From NCBI RefSeq assembly GCF_007829815.1, contig NZ_VIWT01000001.1, positions 434,001-498,000 of the forward strand: a DNA stretch of 64,000 bases, in the 5' to 3' direction. Origin of the DNA: Kitasatospora viridis. Its GTDB lineage: Bacteria > Actinomycetota > Actinomycetes > Streptomycetales > Streptomycetaceae. Position numbers and translations under genes: made by a program. Numbering within the stretch: the first letter of the stretch is position 1; every line of letters begins with the position of its first letter. Below the pieces are notes generated by a model. That model was not told the DNA's origin. It saw only the letters and a list, made by a program, of their open reading frames with translations, and did no database searches. Positions 35,980-45,163 of this stretch are shown one piece after another.

Positions 35980-36864
35980 ATGAACGTGGGATTCATCGGC
36001 CTGGGCACGATGGGGCGGGCGATGGCCGGCCAGCTCGTCGCGGCGGGGCACCGGGTCCAGGTGTGGAACCGGTCGCCCGAGCCGGTCAAGCAGCTGGTCG
36101 AGCAGGGCGCGGTGGCGGCCGGCAGCATCGCGGAGGTGCTGGGCAACGAGGTGGTGCTCTCGATGCTGGCCGACGACAAGGCGTTCACCACGCTGCTGCT
36201 GGACGAGCAACTGCTGGCCGGCGCCACCGCCGAGGTGCACGTCAACATGGCGACGGTCTCGCCCGCGCTCGCCGTCCGGGCCGCCGAGCTGCACCAGCGG
36301 CACGGCATCGGGTACGTCGCCGCACCGGTGCTGGGCCGACCCGACGTGGCGGCCGCCGGCAACCTCAACATCCTGGCGGCGGGCCCCGAGGCGCTCGTCG
36401 ACCGGGTGGCCCCGCTCTTCGAGGCGATCGGCCGGCACACCTACCGGCTGGGCGAGCAGCCGCAGTCGGCCAACCTGGCGAAGATCAGCGCGAACTTCAT
36501 GATCTTCTCGGCGGTCGAGGCCTTCGCCGAGGCCGCCGCCCTCGCGGAGGCGGGCGGACTGGCCGCGAGCGACCTGCTGGAGGTGATCACCGGCACCATC
36601 TTCCCCGGCCCGGTCTACGCGGGCTACGGCGGCCAGATCGCGGCCGACCGCTACGAGCCGGCCGGCTTCCGGCTGGACCTCGCGCTGAAGGACGTCAACC
36701 TCGCGCTGGAGGCCGGCACCGACAACCGGGTGCCGCTGCCGCTCGCCGGCCTGCTGCGCGACAACCTGCTGGACAACCTCGCCCACGGCGAGGGGCACCT
36801 CGACGGCGCCGCGCTCGGCCGCACCGCCCGCCGCCGTGCCAACCTGGACGGACGCCAGGCCTGA
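35980..36864 (+). CDS. NAD(P)-dependent beta-hydroxyacid dehydrogenase-like reductase
   Basis: A 294-residue enzyme of the 6-phosphogluconate/3-hydroxyisobutyrate dehydrogenase superfamily. The N-terminal Rossmann fold starts V-G-F-I-G-L-G-T-M-G; the substrate motif appears as D-V-A-A-A-G-N-L-N-I-L-A-A-G; the catalytic lysine lies in N-L-A-K-I-S-A-N-F. The C-terminal helical domain is complete. It may reduce a short aldehyde or imine (imine reductases share this fold). GAGGAG precedes the ATG. Confidence 0.9.
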   Translation: MNVGFIGLGTMGRAMAGQLVAAGHRVQVWNRSPEPVKQLVEQGAVAAGSIAEVLGNEVVLSMLADDKAFTTLLLDEQLLAGATAEVHVNMATVSPALAVRAAELHQRHGIGYVAAPVLGRPDVAAAGNLNILAAGPEALVDRVAPLFEAIGRHTYRLGEQPQSANLAKISANFMIFSAVEAFAEAAALAEAGGLAASDLLEVITGTIFPGPVYAGYGGQIAADRYEPAGFRLDLALKDVNLALEAGTDNRVPLPLAGLLRDNLLDNLAHGEGHLDGAALGRTARRRANLDGRQA

Positions 36865-36871
36865 CCAGCCC

Positions 36872-36920
36872 GCCGCGCGGCCGCGTCGACGGGCAATCCT
36901 CGTCGACGCGGCCGCGCGGC
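36872..36920 (+). terminator. Perfect 20-bp hairpin
   Basis: GCCGCGCGGCCGCGTCGACG (36872-36891) and its exact complement (36901-36920) with a 9-nt loop, 8 bp after the reductase stop and 18 bp before the next start. Probably a terminator, possibly also hindering read-through translation of the next gene. Confidence 0.8.
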
Positions 36921-36938
36921 TGCTGCCAGGATGGCCGG

Positions 36939-38423
36939 ATGCCCTCCGTTCCCGTGGAATCCTGGCTGCGCGGGGTCGCCGCCAATCCGGCCGCACCCTC
37001 CGACGTCCTGCTGCGCCTGCTGACCCCGCAGGGCAAGCCCGCCTGGAAGGCGCTCTGCCGCGAGCGTGCGCTTCCCGCCGACCTGGTCGAGGCGGTCCTC
37101 GCGCACCCGGAGCGGGCGGTGCGGCAGGCGTTCGCCCGCAACCGGTTCGCCGAGCCGGCCCAGCGCGGCCGACTGGTGAACGACCCGGACGCCTTCGTCC
37201 GCGCGAGCCTGGCCGGCGGTCCGTCCCCCCGGCTCGGCCGGGGAACGCCGCTGCCCGACGACGTGTTGGAGACCCTGCTCACCGCGCCTGACCAGCCCGG
37301 CTTGCTGACCGCCAACGAGATCGCGCAGGAGCTCTCGTTCTCCTCGCAGATCCCGGCCGCCTTCCGCCACCGGGCCCTGACCCACCCGAACCCCGGACTG
37401 CGCCGCTGGGCAAGCACCCTGTGGACCTGGCTGACCCCCGAGCAGCGGGCACGACTGCGGACCGACCCGGCCCAGGAGGTGCGGGACGAGGCCCGCCGGC
37501 AGGACCAGTACCTCGACCCCGGGGCGATGGCCGCCCAACTGCCGGAGGAAGACGGTCGCGACCGGCAGTTCCGGCTGCACGCCTACGCGATCTCCCAGGA
37601 CGTCGCCGACCAGTGCCTCGCCCAACGGCGCGGCCTGACGCCGCTGGCCCTCAACCGGTTCACACCCGCCGGGACGGTGGCCGCACTGGCCACCGATCCC
37701 GACACCGGGGTACGGGCCCTGATCGCCGCCCGGGCTGATCTGACCGAGCATCAATTCGCTGCACTAGCAGCCGACTCGGACGAATTCGTCCGGACCCGGA
37801 CACTGGCGCAGCCGCTCCCGCGCACCTGGCCGCAGTGCGCCGCGGTCACCCGCGTCATCGGCCACACCGCCGACTGCGTCGGCCCGGTCCGCGACCTGGT
37901 CATCGAGCCGGAACCGGCCTGGTACACCGCCTGCGCGACGTCAACCAATCCCACGCTTCGCCGAGTTGCCGCCACCTGCGGCGAGCTTCCCGAGGAGCTC
38001 GTCGAGCGCCTGGCCGACGACCCGGACCCGGAGGTCCGCCACCTGCTCGCCCTCAACCACCCGTCGGCGCCCGGGCGGATCGTCCTCGACGCCTTCCTCG
38101 CCTGCCCCGACCAGCGGCACTACCTGCTCACCCGCGCCAACCTGCCGCGCACCGGCCTGCGTTCGCTGCTCACTCACCAGGATCCGGAGGTCCGCGCGCT
38201 GGCCGCCGCCGACCCCACCCTCCCGGCGGCTCCCGTCCAGTTGCTCGACGCCGCCACCCCGGAGGTGGTCCGCCAGGCCGCCGCCCGCAACCCGCTGCTC
38301 CCCCTCGACCTGCTCGACGGGCTGCTCGACGACCCCGAACTCGCGGAGGCGGCGGCCGCCAACCCGGCGCTGACCACCGACCGCCTCCACGCACTCCTCG
38401 ACCGAGCCCTCGCCGGGGTCTGA
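36939..38423 (+). CDS. LRV/HEAT-like repeat protein
   Basis: A 494-residue all-helical protein with repeated units of the leucine-rich-variant type: V-L-L-R-L-L-T, L-P-A-D-L-V-E-A-V-L-A-H-P-E-R-A-V-R-Q-A-F-A-R-N, L-P-E-E-L-V-E-R-L-A-D-D-P-D-P-E-V-R-H-L-L-A-L-N, and similar to the end. About ten repeats are visible. Such proteins serve as binding scaffolds; no catalytic residues are apparent, and some relatives carry an N-terminal Fe-S motif that is missing here. ATG at 36939 starts the first repeat. Confidence 0.83.
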   Translation: MPSVPVESWLRGVAANPAAPSDVLLRLLTPQGKPAWKALCRERALPADLVEAVLAHPERAVRQAFARNRFAEPAQRGRLVNDPDAFVRASLAGGPSPRLGRGTPLPDDVLETLLTAPDQPGLLTANEIAQELSFSSQIPAAFRHRALTHPNPGLRRWASTLWTWLTPEQRARLRTDPAQEVRDEARRQDQYLDPGAMAAQLPEEDGRDRQFRLHAYAISQDVADQCLAQRRGLTPLALNRFTPAGTVAALATDPDTGVRALIAARADLTEHQFAALAADSDEFVRTRTLAQPLPRTWPQCAAVTRVIGHTADCVGPVRDLVIEPEPAWYTACATSTNPTLRRVAATCGELPEELVERLADDPDPEVRHLLALNHPSAPGRIVLDAFLACPDQRHYLLTRANLPRTGLRSLLTHQDPEVRALAAADPTLPAAPVQLLDAATPEVVRQAAARNPLLPLDLLDGLLDDPELAEAAAANPALTTDRLHALLDRALAGV

Positions 38424-38436
38424 CCCTCGACGACGA

Positions 38437-40389
38437 CTACGGCTGCACGCGACCCGCGAACCGGCGCTCGAAGCCGTCGCCGGTGTCGGCGGTGACGGTG
38501 TAGTCGTACCGGCCCGCGTCGGTCGGCGCCAGCAGCCGCTCGGCGCTGCCGCCGGCCGGCACGGTGACCACCGTTGCAGCCGAACCAGCGGCCCCGAAAG
38601 CCGAATTGGCACCGACCGAGAAGGTGACCGCCCGGCCGCCCTGGTTGGTCAGCGTGAGCAGCACGCCGTCCGCCGACTCCTGCGAGGCGACCTCCGGGTG
38701 GCCCTTCGTCGGGTCGCTCCAGGTACGCACGTCGCCCTTGAAGCCGCGCAGGAAGCCGTCGGGGCCGTGCGCGTCGATGTCGTAGGGGCCGCCACTGACG
38801 CCCAGCGCGCTGAAGAAATCGCTGACGCTGCCGCCGACCGGCAGCGTGTAGCGCCAGGCGCCGAACTGCCGGTGGTTCACCGTGTACATCGACAGGCCCG
38901 CGCCGAGCGTGCCCAAGTTGTCGATGGTGATCCAGAGTTGCCCGTTCGAGGTGTCGGTCCGGGAGGAGGAGCCGAACCGGTAGCCGGTCGGTAGCGCCGG
39001 CCGGTCGCCCGGCTCCACCTGCGGCTGCTGCTGGATCAACGGCGGGAAGAGCGGGGGCAGCAGCAGCTTGTCCTGGGCGGCCAGGTCGGCCAGCAGCTGC
39101 TTGGTGTCGGGCAGCGCGGGGAAGGTGCGGTTGCTGGTGGTGAAGTCGAAGGCCGACATCAGGTCGCCGCACACCGTGCGGCGCCAGGCGGAGATGTTGG
39201 TCTCCTTCACGCCGGTCCAGTTCTCCAGGAAGCGCAGCACCGAAGTGTGGTCGAAGACCTCGGAGTTGACCTTGCCGCCACGGCTCCACGGGGAGATCAC
39301 GATCATCGGCACCCGCGGGCCGAGGCCGATCGGGGCCCCGTTGACGAACTCGTCCGGCGTGCCGTCGGGCGCGACCGGCGGCACCACGTGGTCGAAGAAG
39401 CCGTCGTTCTCGTCGTAGTTGAGGAAGACCACGGTCTTCGCCCAGACCTCCGGGTGCGCGGCCAGCGCCTGCAGCACCACCGTGGAGGTGAAGTCCGCCC
39501 CTTGCGCCGGCGGGTAGTTGGGGTGCTCCGACTGCGCGGTCGGGGCGACCACCCAACTGACGGCGGGCAGCGTGCCGTTGGCCACGTCGTTGGCGAAGTC
39601 GTCGGCGCCGCGCCGGGCCATGCCCTTCTCGTAGAGCGCGGATCCGGGCGCCGCGGTCTGGAAGGACTTGAACCAGGCCAAGGCGTTGTCGTCGAAATTG
39701 TCCTGCTGCTGGTAGACCTTCCAAGAGATGCCGGCCGCCTCCAGCCGCTCGGGGTAGGTCGTCCAGGTGAAGCCGCTCTTGCTGTTGTCGGTGGCCGGTC
39801 CGCCGTGCGTGCCGGCCGGGTCGATCATCCCGGACCAGAGGTAGAGCCGGTTCGGGTCGGTGGAGGTCATCGCGGAGCAGAAGTACTGGTCGCAGACGGT
39901 GAACGCGTCGGCCAGCGCGTACTGGTACGGGATGTCCTGGCGGCGGTAGTAGCCCATGGTGTACCAGGTCTTGGCCGGGATCCAGTTGCACCACTGGCCG
40001 TTGGCCCAGGCGCTGTGGGTGCCGCCCCAGGAGTGGTCCAGGTCGAAGATCCGCTGCGCGTCGCTGGTCGAGGTGTCCAGGTGCCAGGGCAGCAGGGTGG
40101 TCCCGCCGACCGTGCCGAGCAGCCGCTGCTGCAGCACGTCCGACCCGTTCGGGAACCGCACCCGCGAGGTGTCCCCGTAGCCGCGCACGCCGTTCAGCGT
40201 CCCGAAGTAGTGGTCGAAGGACCGGTTCTCCTGCATCAGCACCACGACGTGCTCGATGCCGTCCAGCGTCCCCGGCCCCATCGGCGCCGCGAGCGCCTCG
40301 GGCACCGAACCGGGCAGACCGCCGAGCCCGACGGCGGCGCCGGAGGCCACGGCGGTTCCAAGCAGAGCACGTCTCGACAGCGGGGACAC
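38437..40389 (-). CDS. Tat-exported phospholipase C (phosphocholine-specific type)
   Basis: A 650-residue secreted phosphoesterase. The N-terminus S-R-R-A-L-L-G-T is a Tat signal. Residues about 45-430 are the phosphoesterase domain: V-V-V-L-M-Q-E-N-R-S-F-D-H-Y-F-G, then D-E-N-D-G-F-F-D-H-V-V-P-P and P-R-V-P-M-I-V-I-S-P-W-S-R-G-G. Residues about 460-545 and 560-645 are two DUF756-type beta domains. It releases phosphorylated head groups from phospholipids outside the cell, useful for phosphate scavenging. It converges on the LRV gene with only 13 bp between stops. Confidence 0.92.
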   Translation of the reverse strand: MSPLSRRALLGTAVASGAAVGLGGLPGSVPEALAAPMGPGTLDGIEHVVVLMQENRSFDHYFGTLNGVRGYGDTSRVRFPNGSDVLQQRLLGTVGGTTLLPWHLDTSTSDAQRIFDLDHSWGGTHSAWANGQWCNWIPAKTWYTMGYYRRQDIPYQYALADAFTVCDQYFCSAMTSTDPNRLYLWSGMIDPAGTHGGPATDNSKSGFTWTTYPERLEAAGISWKVYQQQDNFDDNALAWFKSFQTAAPGSALYEKGMARRGADDFANDVANGTLPAVSWVVAPTAQSEHPNYPPAQGADFTSTVVLQALAAHPEVWAKTVVFLNYDENDGFFDHVVPPVAPDGTPDEFVNGAPIGLGPRVPMIVISPWSRGGKVNSEVFDHTSVLRFLENWTGVKETNISAWRRTVCGDLMSAFDFTTSNRTFPALPDTKQLLADLAAQDKLLLPPLFPPLIQQQPQVEPGDRPALPTGYRFGSSSRTDTSNGQLWITIDNLGTLGAGLSMYTVNHRQFGAWRYTLPVGGSVSDFFSALGVSGGPYDIDAHGPDGFLRGFKGDVRTWSDPTKGHPEVASQESADGVLLTLTNQGGRAVTFSVGANSAFGAAGSAATVVTVPAGGSAERLLAPTDAGRYDYTVTADTGDGFERRFAGRVQP

Positions 40390-40572
40390 GGGTCCTCCCA
40401 GTGGGTCGTCTGGTTACCTGTGGGTAGGAATGCTCCCAGCCCGCGGTGAACAGCGGAACCCCCGTGCAGACACCCGATCGCCGCCTCGATGTGAGTCCCG
40501 GTTGTCCGGACAACTCGTCAGATCGGCTGCGCTGGAACTCCGCCAGGGGATGACCGTCCAGCCCCCCGGAGA

Positions 40573-40592
40573 GGGTTCGGAAAACCGAACCC
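40573..40592. promoter_or_regulatory. Dyad upstream of the ABC/FtsX operon
   Basis: GGGTTCGG-AAAA-CCGAACCC is a perfect 8-bp inverted repeat with a 4-nt centre, 57 bp before the ATPase start. It could be an operator of the LuxR-type regulator encoded downstream; no binding data are implied. Confidence 0.5.
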
Positions 40593-40648
40593 CGGATTCG
40601 GGTGCTGGCACGATCGATCGCCGCGCCCGGCTCGCCGAGGATGAGGGC

Positions 40649-41401
40649 ATGGCTGAGATGACCAAGGACTTCGCGACCGGACCCGCCGCCCTGGCCCGGG
40701 ACCTGCACCGCGACTACGGGCGCGGTGGCGCCGCCGTCCGGGCACTGCGCGGGGTGTCGGTCGACTTCGCGCCCGGGACGTTCACGGCGGTGATGGGCCC
40801 CTCGGGCTCCGGGAAGACCACCCTGCTGCACTGCCTCGCGGGCATCGACCGGCCGACCCGGGGGTCGGTCTTCTGGGGCGGCGTCGAAGTCTCCCGGCTG
40901 CCCGAGCGTCGGCTGGCGCAACTGCGGCGCAGCCGGGTCGGGTTCGTCTTCCAGGCGTTCAACCTGATGCCCGCGATGACGGTCGCGCAGAACGTCGAGC
41001 TGCCCGGCCGGCTGGCGGGCGAGCGGCCGGACCGTGAGCGGGTGCGGGAGGCGCTCGCCCGGGTCGGGCTGGCCGGGCGCGAGCGGCACCGGCCGGGCCA
41101 GCTGTCGGGCGGGCAGCAGCAGCGGGTGGCGATCGCCCGGGCACTGGTCTGCCGTCCCCAGGTGCTCTTCGCCGACGAGCCGACCGGCGCGCTCGACCGG
41201 ACCACCGGCCACGAGGTCCTCGACCTGCTGCGCTCGGGCGTGGACCAGGAGGGGCAGACCTGTGTGATGGTCACTCACGACCCGGTCGCCGCGGCGTACG
41301 CCGACCGGGTGCTGCTGCTCGCCGACGGCGTGCTGGTGGAGGAGCTGAGCCGGCCCACGGCCGCCCGAGTCGGCGAACTCCTCAGCCGGATGGGCGGGTG
41401 A
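40649..41401 (+). CDS. ABC transporter ATPase (MacB/LolD type)
   Basis: A 250-residue ATPase with Walker A G-P-S-G-S-G-K-T-T, Q-loop F-V-F-Q-A-F-N-L, signature L-S-G-G-Q-Q-Q-R, Walker B V-L-F-A-D-E-P-T-G-A-L-D and switch H in V-T-H-D-P. The sequence fits the LolD/MacB class, which drives FtsX-type permeases for peptide or lipid efflux. ATG at 40649 or 40658; the first has GAGG closer. The stop overlaps the permease start (GTGA). Confidence 0.92.
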   Translation: MAEMTKDFATGPAALARDLHRDYGRGGAAVRALRGVSVDFAPGTFTAVMGPSGSGKTTLLHCLAGIDRPTRGSVFWGGVEVSRLPERRLAQLRRSRVGFVFQAFNLMPAMTVAQNVELPGRLAGERPDRERVREALARVGLAGRERHRPGQLSGGQQQRVAIARALVCRPQVLFADEPTGALDRTTGHEVLDLLRSGVDQEGQTCVMVTHDPVAAAYADRVLLLADGVLVEELSRPTAARVGELLSRMGG

Positions 41402-42777
41402 GGGCGATGGCCGCGCTCGTCCTCGGGCAGTTGCGGCGGCGTCCGGCCGCCTTCGTCGGCCTGGCGGTCGCGCTCTTCCTCGCCCTCGCGACGATGACGC
41501 TCTTCGGGTCGCTCCTCGCCGCCGACGGCTCCGGACCCTCGCCCGCCCGGCAGGCGGTCGCCGGGCCCGGGCCGAAGGTGATCGCGGGGGTCTTCGGGGA
41601 GATCGCCGTCCTGGTCGCGCTCTTCGTCGTGATCAACGCGCTGGGCTTCGCACTGCGCCAGCAGCACCGCGAGCTGGCCCTGCTGCGCACCGTCGCAGCG
41701 ACGCCCCGTCAGGTCCGGCGGCTGGTCCGCGGGCAGGTGGTCGCGATCACGGTGCTGGTGGCCGTACCGGGCTGGGTCGTCGGCACGGCGGCGGCCCGCC
41801 GGTTCCTCACCGAGTTGCAGCGGCGGGGCATGGCGGCGCCGGGCCTGCGGGTGTCGGCGACCACGGTGCCGATGCTTGTCGCGTTCGGCGTGGCGCTCGC
41901 CGTCGGCCTGCTGGCCTCGGCCGTCGCGGCGCGGCGGATCTCCCGGATCGCACCCGCGGCCGCGCTCGCCGCGAGCTCGACCGAGCAGGGGCGCGCGGGT
42001 GTGGTGCGCCTGCTCGCCGGGGCCAGCGCGCTGACGGGCGGCAGCCTGCTGCTGCGGCTGGCCGCGACGCGCCCGGCCGAGCAGGCGGACAAGGCGGGGC
42101 AGGCCGCACTACTCGGCTCACTGGTGCTGCTGATCGCACTGGCCCTGGCGGGACCATTGCTGGCGCGCGCCCTGACCGCGGTGCTGGGCGCGCCGTTGCG
42201 TGCGCTGGCACCCGGCGCGGGGTGGCTGGCCGACGCCAATCTGCGCGGCTACGCGAGGCGGTTGTCCTCCGCCGTCGTGCCGGTCGCCCTGCTGGTGGGC
42301 TTGTCAGGCACCATGTCGATCATGACGAGCACCGCCGAGCACGCCGCCGGCGCGGCCGCGACCAGCGCCGCATCGAGCACGGATGTCTGGCTGCGCCAGA
42401 CCGAGTTGGCGATGCTGGTCTGCTTCGCCGCCGTCTCCACCGTGAACACCCTGGTCGCCGTGACCGCCGAGCGGCGCCGCGAGTTCGCGCTGCTGCGGCT
42501 GATCGGCGCCACCCAGGCCCAGTTGATGCGCATGCTGACGGTGGAGGCGGTGCTCACCGCGGCGGTGGGTGTGCTGCTCGGCGCGGCGGTCGCCGGTGCC
42601 GCCTCGGCGGCGTTCAGCACCTCCGTCACCGGCTCGCCGGTGCCCACCGTCCCCACGGCCGCCTGCTGGTGGATCGTCACGGGTGCGGCGGTGCTGACCG
42701 TTCCGGGCATCGTGCTCACCGGCCTGCGCGCGGTGCGGGGCCCGGCGGCGGAGCTGGTGGGTGGTGGCCGTGACTGA
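41398..42777 (+). CDS. FtsX-like ABC permease
   Basis: A 459-residue permease with an FtsX/MacB-type architecture duplicated in one chain: helices near 13-35, 58-80, 100-123, 145-165, then a second set from about 230. The loop motif Q-Q-H-R-E-L-A-L-L-R-T-V-A-A-T-P-R-Q-V-R-R-L and its second copy E-R-R-R-E-F-A-L-L-R-L-I-G-A-T-Q-A-Q-L are the coupling helices. Partner of the preceding ATPase. It overlaps the sensor kinase gene by 17 bp, so exporter and sensor are one operon, a pattern common in antimicrobial-peptide or cell-envelope stress systems. Confidence 0.92.
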   Translation: MRAMAALVLGQLRRRPAAFVGLAVALFLALATMTLFGSLLAADGSGPSPARQAVAGPGPKVIAGVFGEIAVLVALFVVINALGFALRQQHRELALLRTVAATPRQVRRLVRGQVVAITVLVAVPGWVVGTAAARRFLTELQRRGMAAPGLRVSATTVPMLVAFGVALAVGLLASAVAARRISRIAPAAALAASSTEQGRAGVVRLLAGASALTGGSLLLRLAATRPAEQADKAGQAALLGSLVLLIALALAGPLLARALTAVLGAPLRALAPGAGWLADANLRGYARRLSSAVVPVALLVGLSGTMSIMTSTAEHAAGAAATSAASSTDVWLRQTELAMLVCFAAVSTVNTLVAVTAERRREFALLRLIGATQAQLMRMLTVEAVLTAAVGVLLGAAVAGAASAAFSTSVTGSPVPTVPTAACWWIVTGAAVLTVPGIVLTGLRAVRGPAAELVGGGRD

Positions 42778-44059
42778 GCGCAGCGGCCCGGTCGGCGCGG
42801 CCGCCCCCGCCCGGCGGGCGTACCTGTCCGTCCGGGGCGGCGAGTGGGCGTTCGCCGTCCTCGGGCTGCCGCTCGCCCTGCTCGCCGGCGCCTACGCGAT
42901 CGCCGTGCTGTACGCGGGGGTGCTGCTCTCCCTCACCGTGCTCGGCCTGCCGTTCCTGGTCGCCGCGCTGCTGGGGACGCGTGGTCTCGGGGCGCTGCAC
43001 CGCTGGCTGACCGGCCGACTGCTCGGCGAGACCGTCGAGCGGCCGGCCCCGCTGCCGCGCCCGGCAGGCGTGATCGCCAGGGGCCGAGTCGTGCTGATCG
43101 ACCCGGTGGCCTGGCGGACGCTGCTCTACCTGCTGCTGCGACTGCCACTCGGCGTCCTCGGATTCGTGGCCACCGTCGGGCTTCCGCTCGGCTGCGTCTG
43201 GCTGGTCGGCTTCCCGCTCTGGGACAGGCTGTTGGAATCCGACCGGTGGTCACCCCTCTGGTTGGACACCACCGCCGTGCTCCTCGGCCTGATGCTGCTG
43301 CTCGCGGTGCCCAGCGCGGTCCGCACGCTGAGCGGAGCGAACCGCCGGCTCGCCCGGCTGCTGCTCAGCCCGGCCGGCGCGCAGCAGCGCGTCCGGGAGT
43401 TGGAGACCGCCCGGGCCACCCTGCTGGCGGAGAACACCGACCAGCTCCGCCGGCTTGAGCGCGACCTGCACGACGGCACCCAGGCCCGGCTGGTCGCCCT
43501 GGCCATCACCCTCTCGCTGGCCGAGGACGCACTGGCTCCCTCGACCGACCCCGACCCCGACCCCACCCCCAACCCCGACCTCGGGCGGATGCGGGCCCTG
43601 GTCGGCCGAGCCCGCGGCCAGATCGACGACACAATCGCCGAGCTCCGGCTCCTCACCCGGGGCATCCACCCGGTGGCGCTCGACGGCGGCCTCGGCGCGG
43701 CGCTGCCCGGGCTCACCGCCACTTCGCCCGTCCCGGTCACGCTCCAACTTGACCTCCCGGACCTTCCGGAGCGCCCGGACCCGACGATCGAACGAGCCGT
43801 CTACTTCTGCACCGCCGAGTTGCTCACCAACATCGCCAAGCACAGCGGCGCCCGCTCGGCCGCCGTCACGGTGACCACCACCGCCGACCGGGTCCGCCTG
43901 ACCGTGCGCGACGACGGCCACGGCGGCGCGGCGCTCGGCGCCGGCACCGGCCTGACCGGCCTCGCCGGGCGCCTGGCGGCGGTGGACGGCACCCTACGCA
44001 TCATCAGCCCACCGGGCGGGCCCACCGTGATCACCGCCGACCTGCCGAACCGGCTGTGA
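42761..44059 (+). CDS. NarL-type sensor histidine kinase
   Basis: A 432-residue kinase. Residues about 25-210 form a membrane sensor domain with four hydrophobic helices. The HisKA_3 box is R-L-E-R-D-L-H-D-G-T-Q-A-R-L-V-A-L with the phospho-acceptor H near 243, followed by a variable D-P-D-P-D-P-T-P-N-P insert and a HATPase domain (N-box L-L-T-N-I-A-K-H-S; D-D-G-H-G-G; G-L-T-G-L-A-G-R). GTG at 42761 is the earliest start with conserved sequence. Its likely partner is the LuxR-type regulator converging from the other strand. Confidence 0.9.
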   Translation: MVAVTERSGPVGAAAPARRAYLSVRGGEWAFAVLGLPLALLAGAYAIAVLYAGVLLSLTVLGLPFLVAALLGTRGLGALHRWLTGRLLGETVERPAPLPRPAGVIARGRVVLIDPVAWRTLLYLLLRLPLGVLGFVATVGLPLGCVWLVGFPLWDRLLESDRWSPLWLDTTAVLLGLMLLLAVPSAVRTLSGANRRLARLLLSPAGAQQRVRELETARATLLAENTDQLRRLERDLHDGTQARLVALAITLSLAEDALAPSTDPDPDPTPNPDLGRMRALVGRARGQIDDTIAELRLLTRGIHPVALDGGLGAALPGLTATSPVPVTLQLDLPDLPERPDPTIERAVYFCTAELLTNIAKHSGARSAAVTVTTTADRVRLTVRDDGHGGAALGAGTGLTGLAGRLAAVDGTLRIISPPGGPTVITADLPNRL

Positions 44060-44088
44060 CGGCTGGCTGTCCCGTCTGTGACGACCGG

Positions 44089-44757
44089 TCAGCCACCGCC
44101 CTCCGCCAGGTAGGTGAGCACGGCCTTCACCCTCCGGTTGTCCGCCTCCGTCGCCGGCAGGTCGAACTTGCCGAACACGGCGGCGACATGCTTCTCCACC
44201 GCCCGCTCCGACACCACCAGCAGCGCGGCGATGGAACGGTTGGAGTGGCCCTGCGCCATCAGCTCCACCACCTCGCGCTCACGCGGCGTCAGGGCGTCCA
44301 GCCTGCTGCGTCGCCCACTGCTCGTCAGCTGGGCCACCACCTCCGGGTCCAGCGCGGTGCCCCCGGCGGCGACCCGGCGCAGCGCGTCCACGAACTCGGC
44401 GGTGCGGGCGACGCGCTCCTTCAGCAGGTAGCCGACGCCCGACGCACCGTCCGCCAACAGCCTGGTGGCCCAGGAGGCTTCGACGTGCTGGGAGAAGACC
44501 AGGATGCCGACACCCGGCGCGCTCGCCCGGATCTCGACCGCGGCCCGGATGCCCTCGTCCGTGTGCGTGGGCGGCATCCGGACGTCCACCACCGCCACGC
44601 TCGGCCGGTGCTCGGCCACGGCGGCGAGCAGTTCGGACCCCGTCCCGGCGGTGGCCACCACCTCACAACCACGGGCACCGAGCAACTCGACCATGCCGTC
44701 CCGCAGCACGACGGAGTCCTCGGCCAGCACCACGCGCAGACGCTCGTTGATCACCAC
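44089..44757 (-). CDS. NarL/LuxR-family response regulator
   Basis: A 222-residue regulator. The receiver domain has E12-D13, phospho-acceptor D in V-A-V-V-D-V-R-M-P-P and K in Y-L-L-K-E-R. The C-terminal LuxR helix-turn-helix reads L-T-P-R-E-R-E-V-V-E-L-M-A-Q-G-H-S-N-R-S-I-A. It ends 29 bp from the kinase stop on the other strand and should be its partner. Starts at 44757 or 44754 (GTG GTG); the ribosome site is weak, so it may be coupled to the peptide gene that ends 26 bp upstream. Confidence 0.9.
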   Translation of the reverse strand: MVINERLRVVLAEDSVVLRDGMVELLGARGCEVVATAGTGSELLAAVAEHRPSVAVVDVRMPPTHTDEGIRAAVEIRASAPGVGILVFSQHVEASWATRLLADGASGVGYLLKERVARTAEFVDALRRVAAGGTALDPEVVAQLTSSGRRSRLDALTPREREVVELMAQGHSNRSIAALLVVSERAVEKHVAAVFGKFDLPATEADNRRVKAVLTYLAEGGG

Positions 44758-44783
44758 GCCATTATCGGCCCCACCAGCACCGG

Positions 44784-44993
44784 TCAGCCGCGCACCAGCA
44801 CCAGCCACACCGTGTGCTGGGGCGTCCGGGCGCTCTCCTGAAGTGTGTGCGGGTCGCGGACCGACGCGTAGTTGTCGCTGGCATCCACGAAGTAGACGGC
44901 CGGCCGCGGCCCGGCAGAGGCCGACGCCGCCCCGAACAGCGCCGTGACCGCCGCGATCATCATCGCCCAAATGCGCCGGGACCAGGTGCTCAC
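44784..44993 (-). CDS. Small secreted peptide
   Basis: A 69-residue peptide with a signal sequence (M-I-A-A-V-T-A-L-F-G-A-A-S-A-S-A, cut near residue 27) leaving about 42 residues: G-P-R-P-A-V-Y-F-V-D-A-S-D-N-Y-A-S-V-R-D-P and T-V-W-L-V-L-V-R-G. GTG follows a strong GGAGG by 8 nt. It lies just upstream of the response regulator on the same strand, so it may be its first gene and could act as a sensed or secreted effector. No family recognised. Confidence 0.6.
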   Translation of the reverse strand: MSTWSRRIWAMMIAAVTALFGAASASAGPRPAVYFVDASDNYASVRDPHTLQESARTPQHTVWLVLVRG

Positions 44994-45163
44994 GCCGTGC
45001 CTCCGTCAGGTGCGGTTCCTCAGCAGATCGTCCGGAAATCCGCACACCTGCCGACGCGGCGGGCGGATCGACACAGGCGGAATCACCCGGTCAGCTGCGG
45101 GGTGGGGCGGTCCGGGTGTTGAGTGAGTGTCAGAACGATGGATCGGTTGACGGGGAGGTACCG

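Noticed and set aside
38174..41278. A 1034-codon open frame on the minus strand
   Set aside because: It is the third-frame shadow of the phospholipase C and LRV genes; its translation is low-complexity and lacks any family pattern, while the phospholipase frame has full domains.
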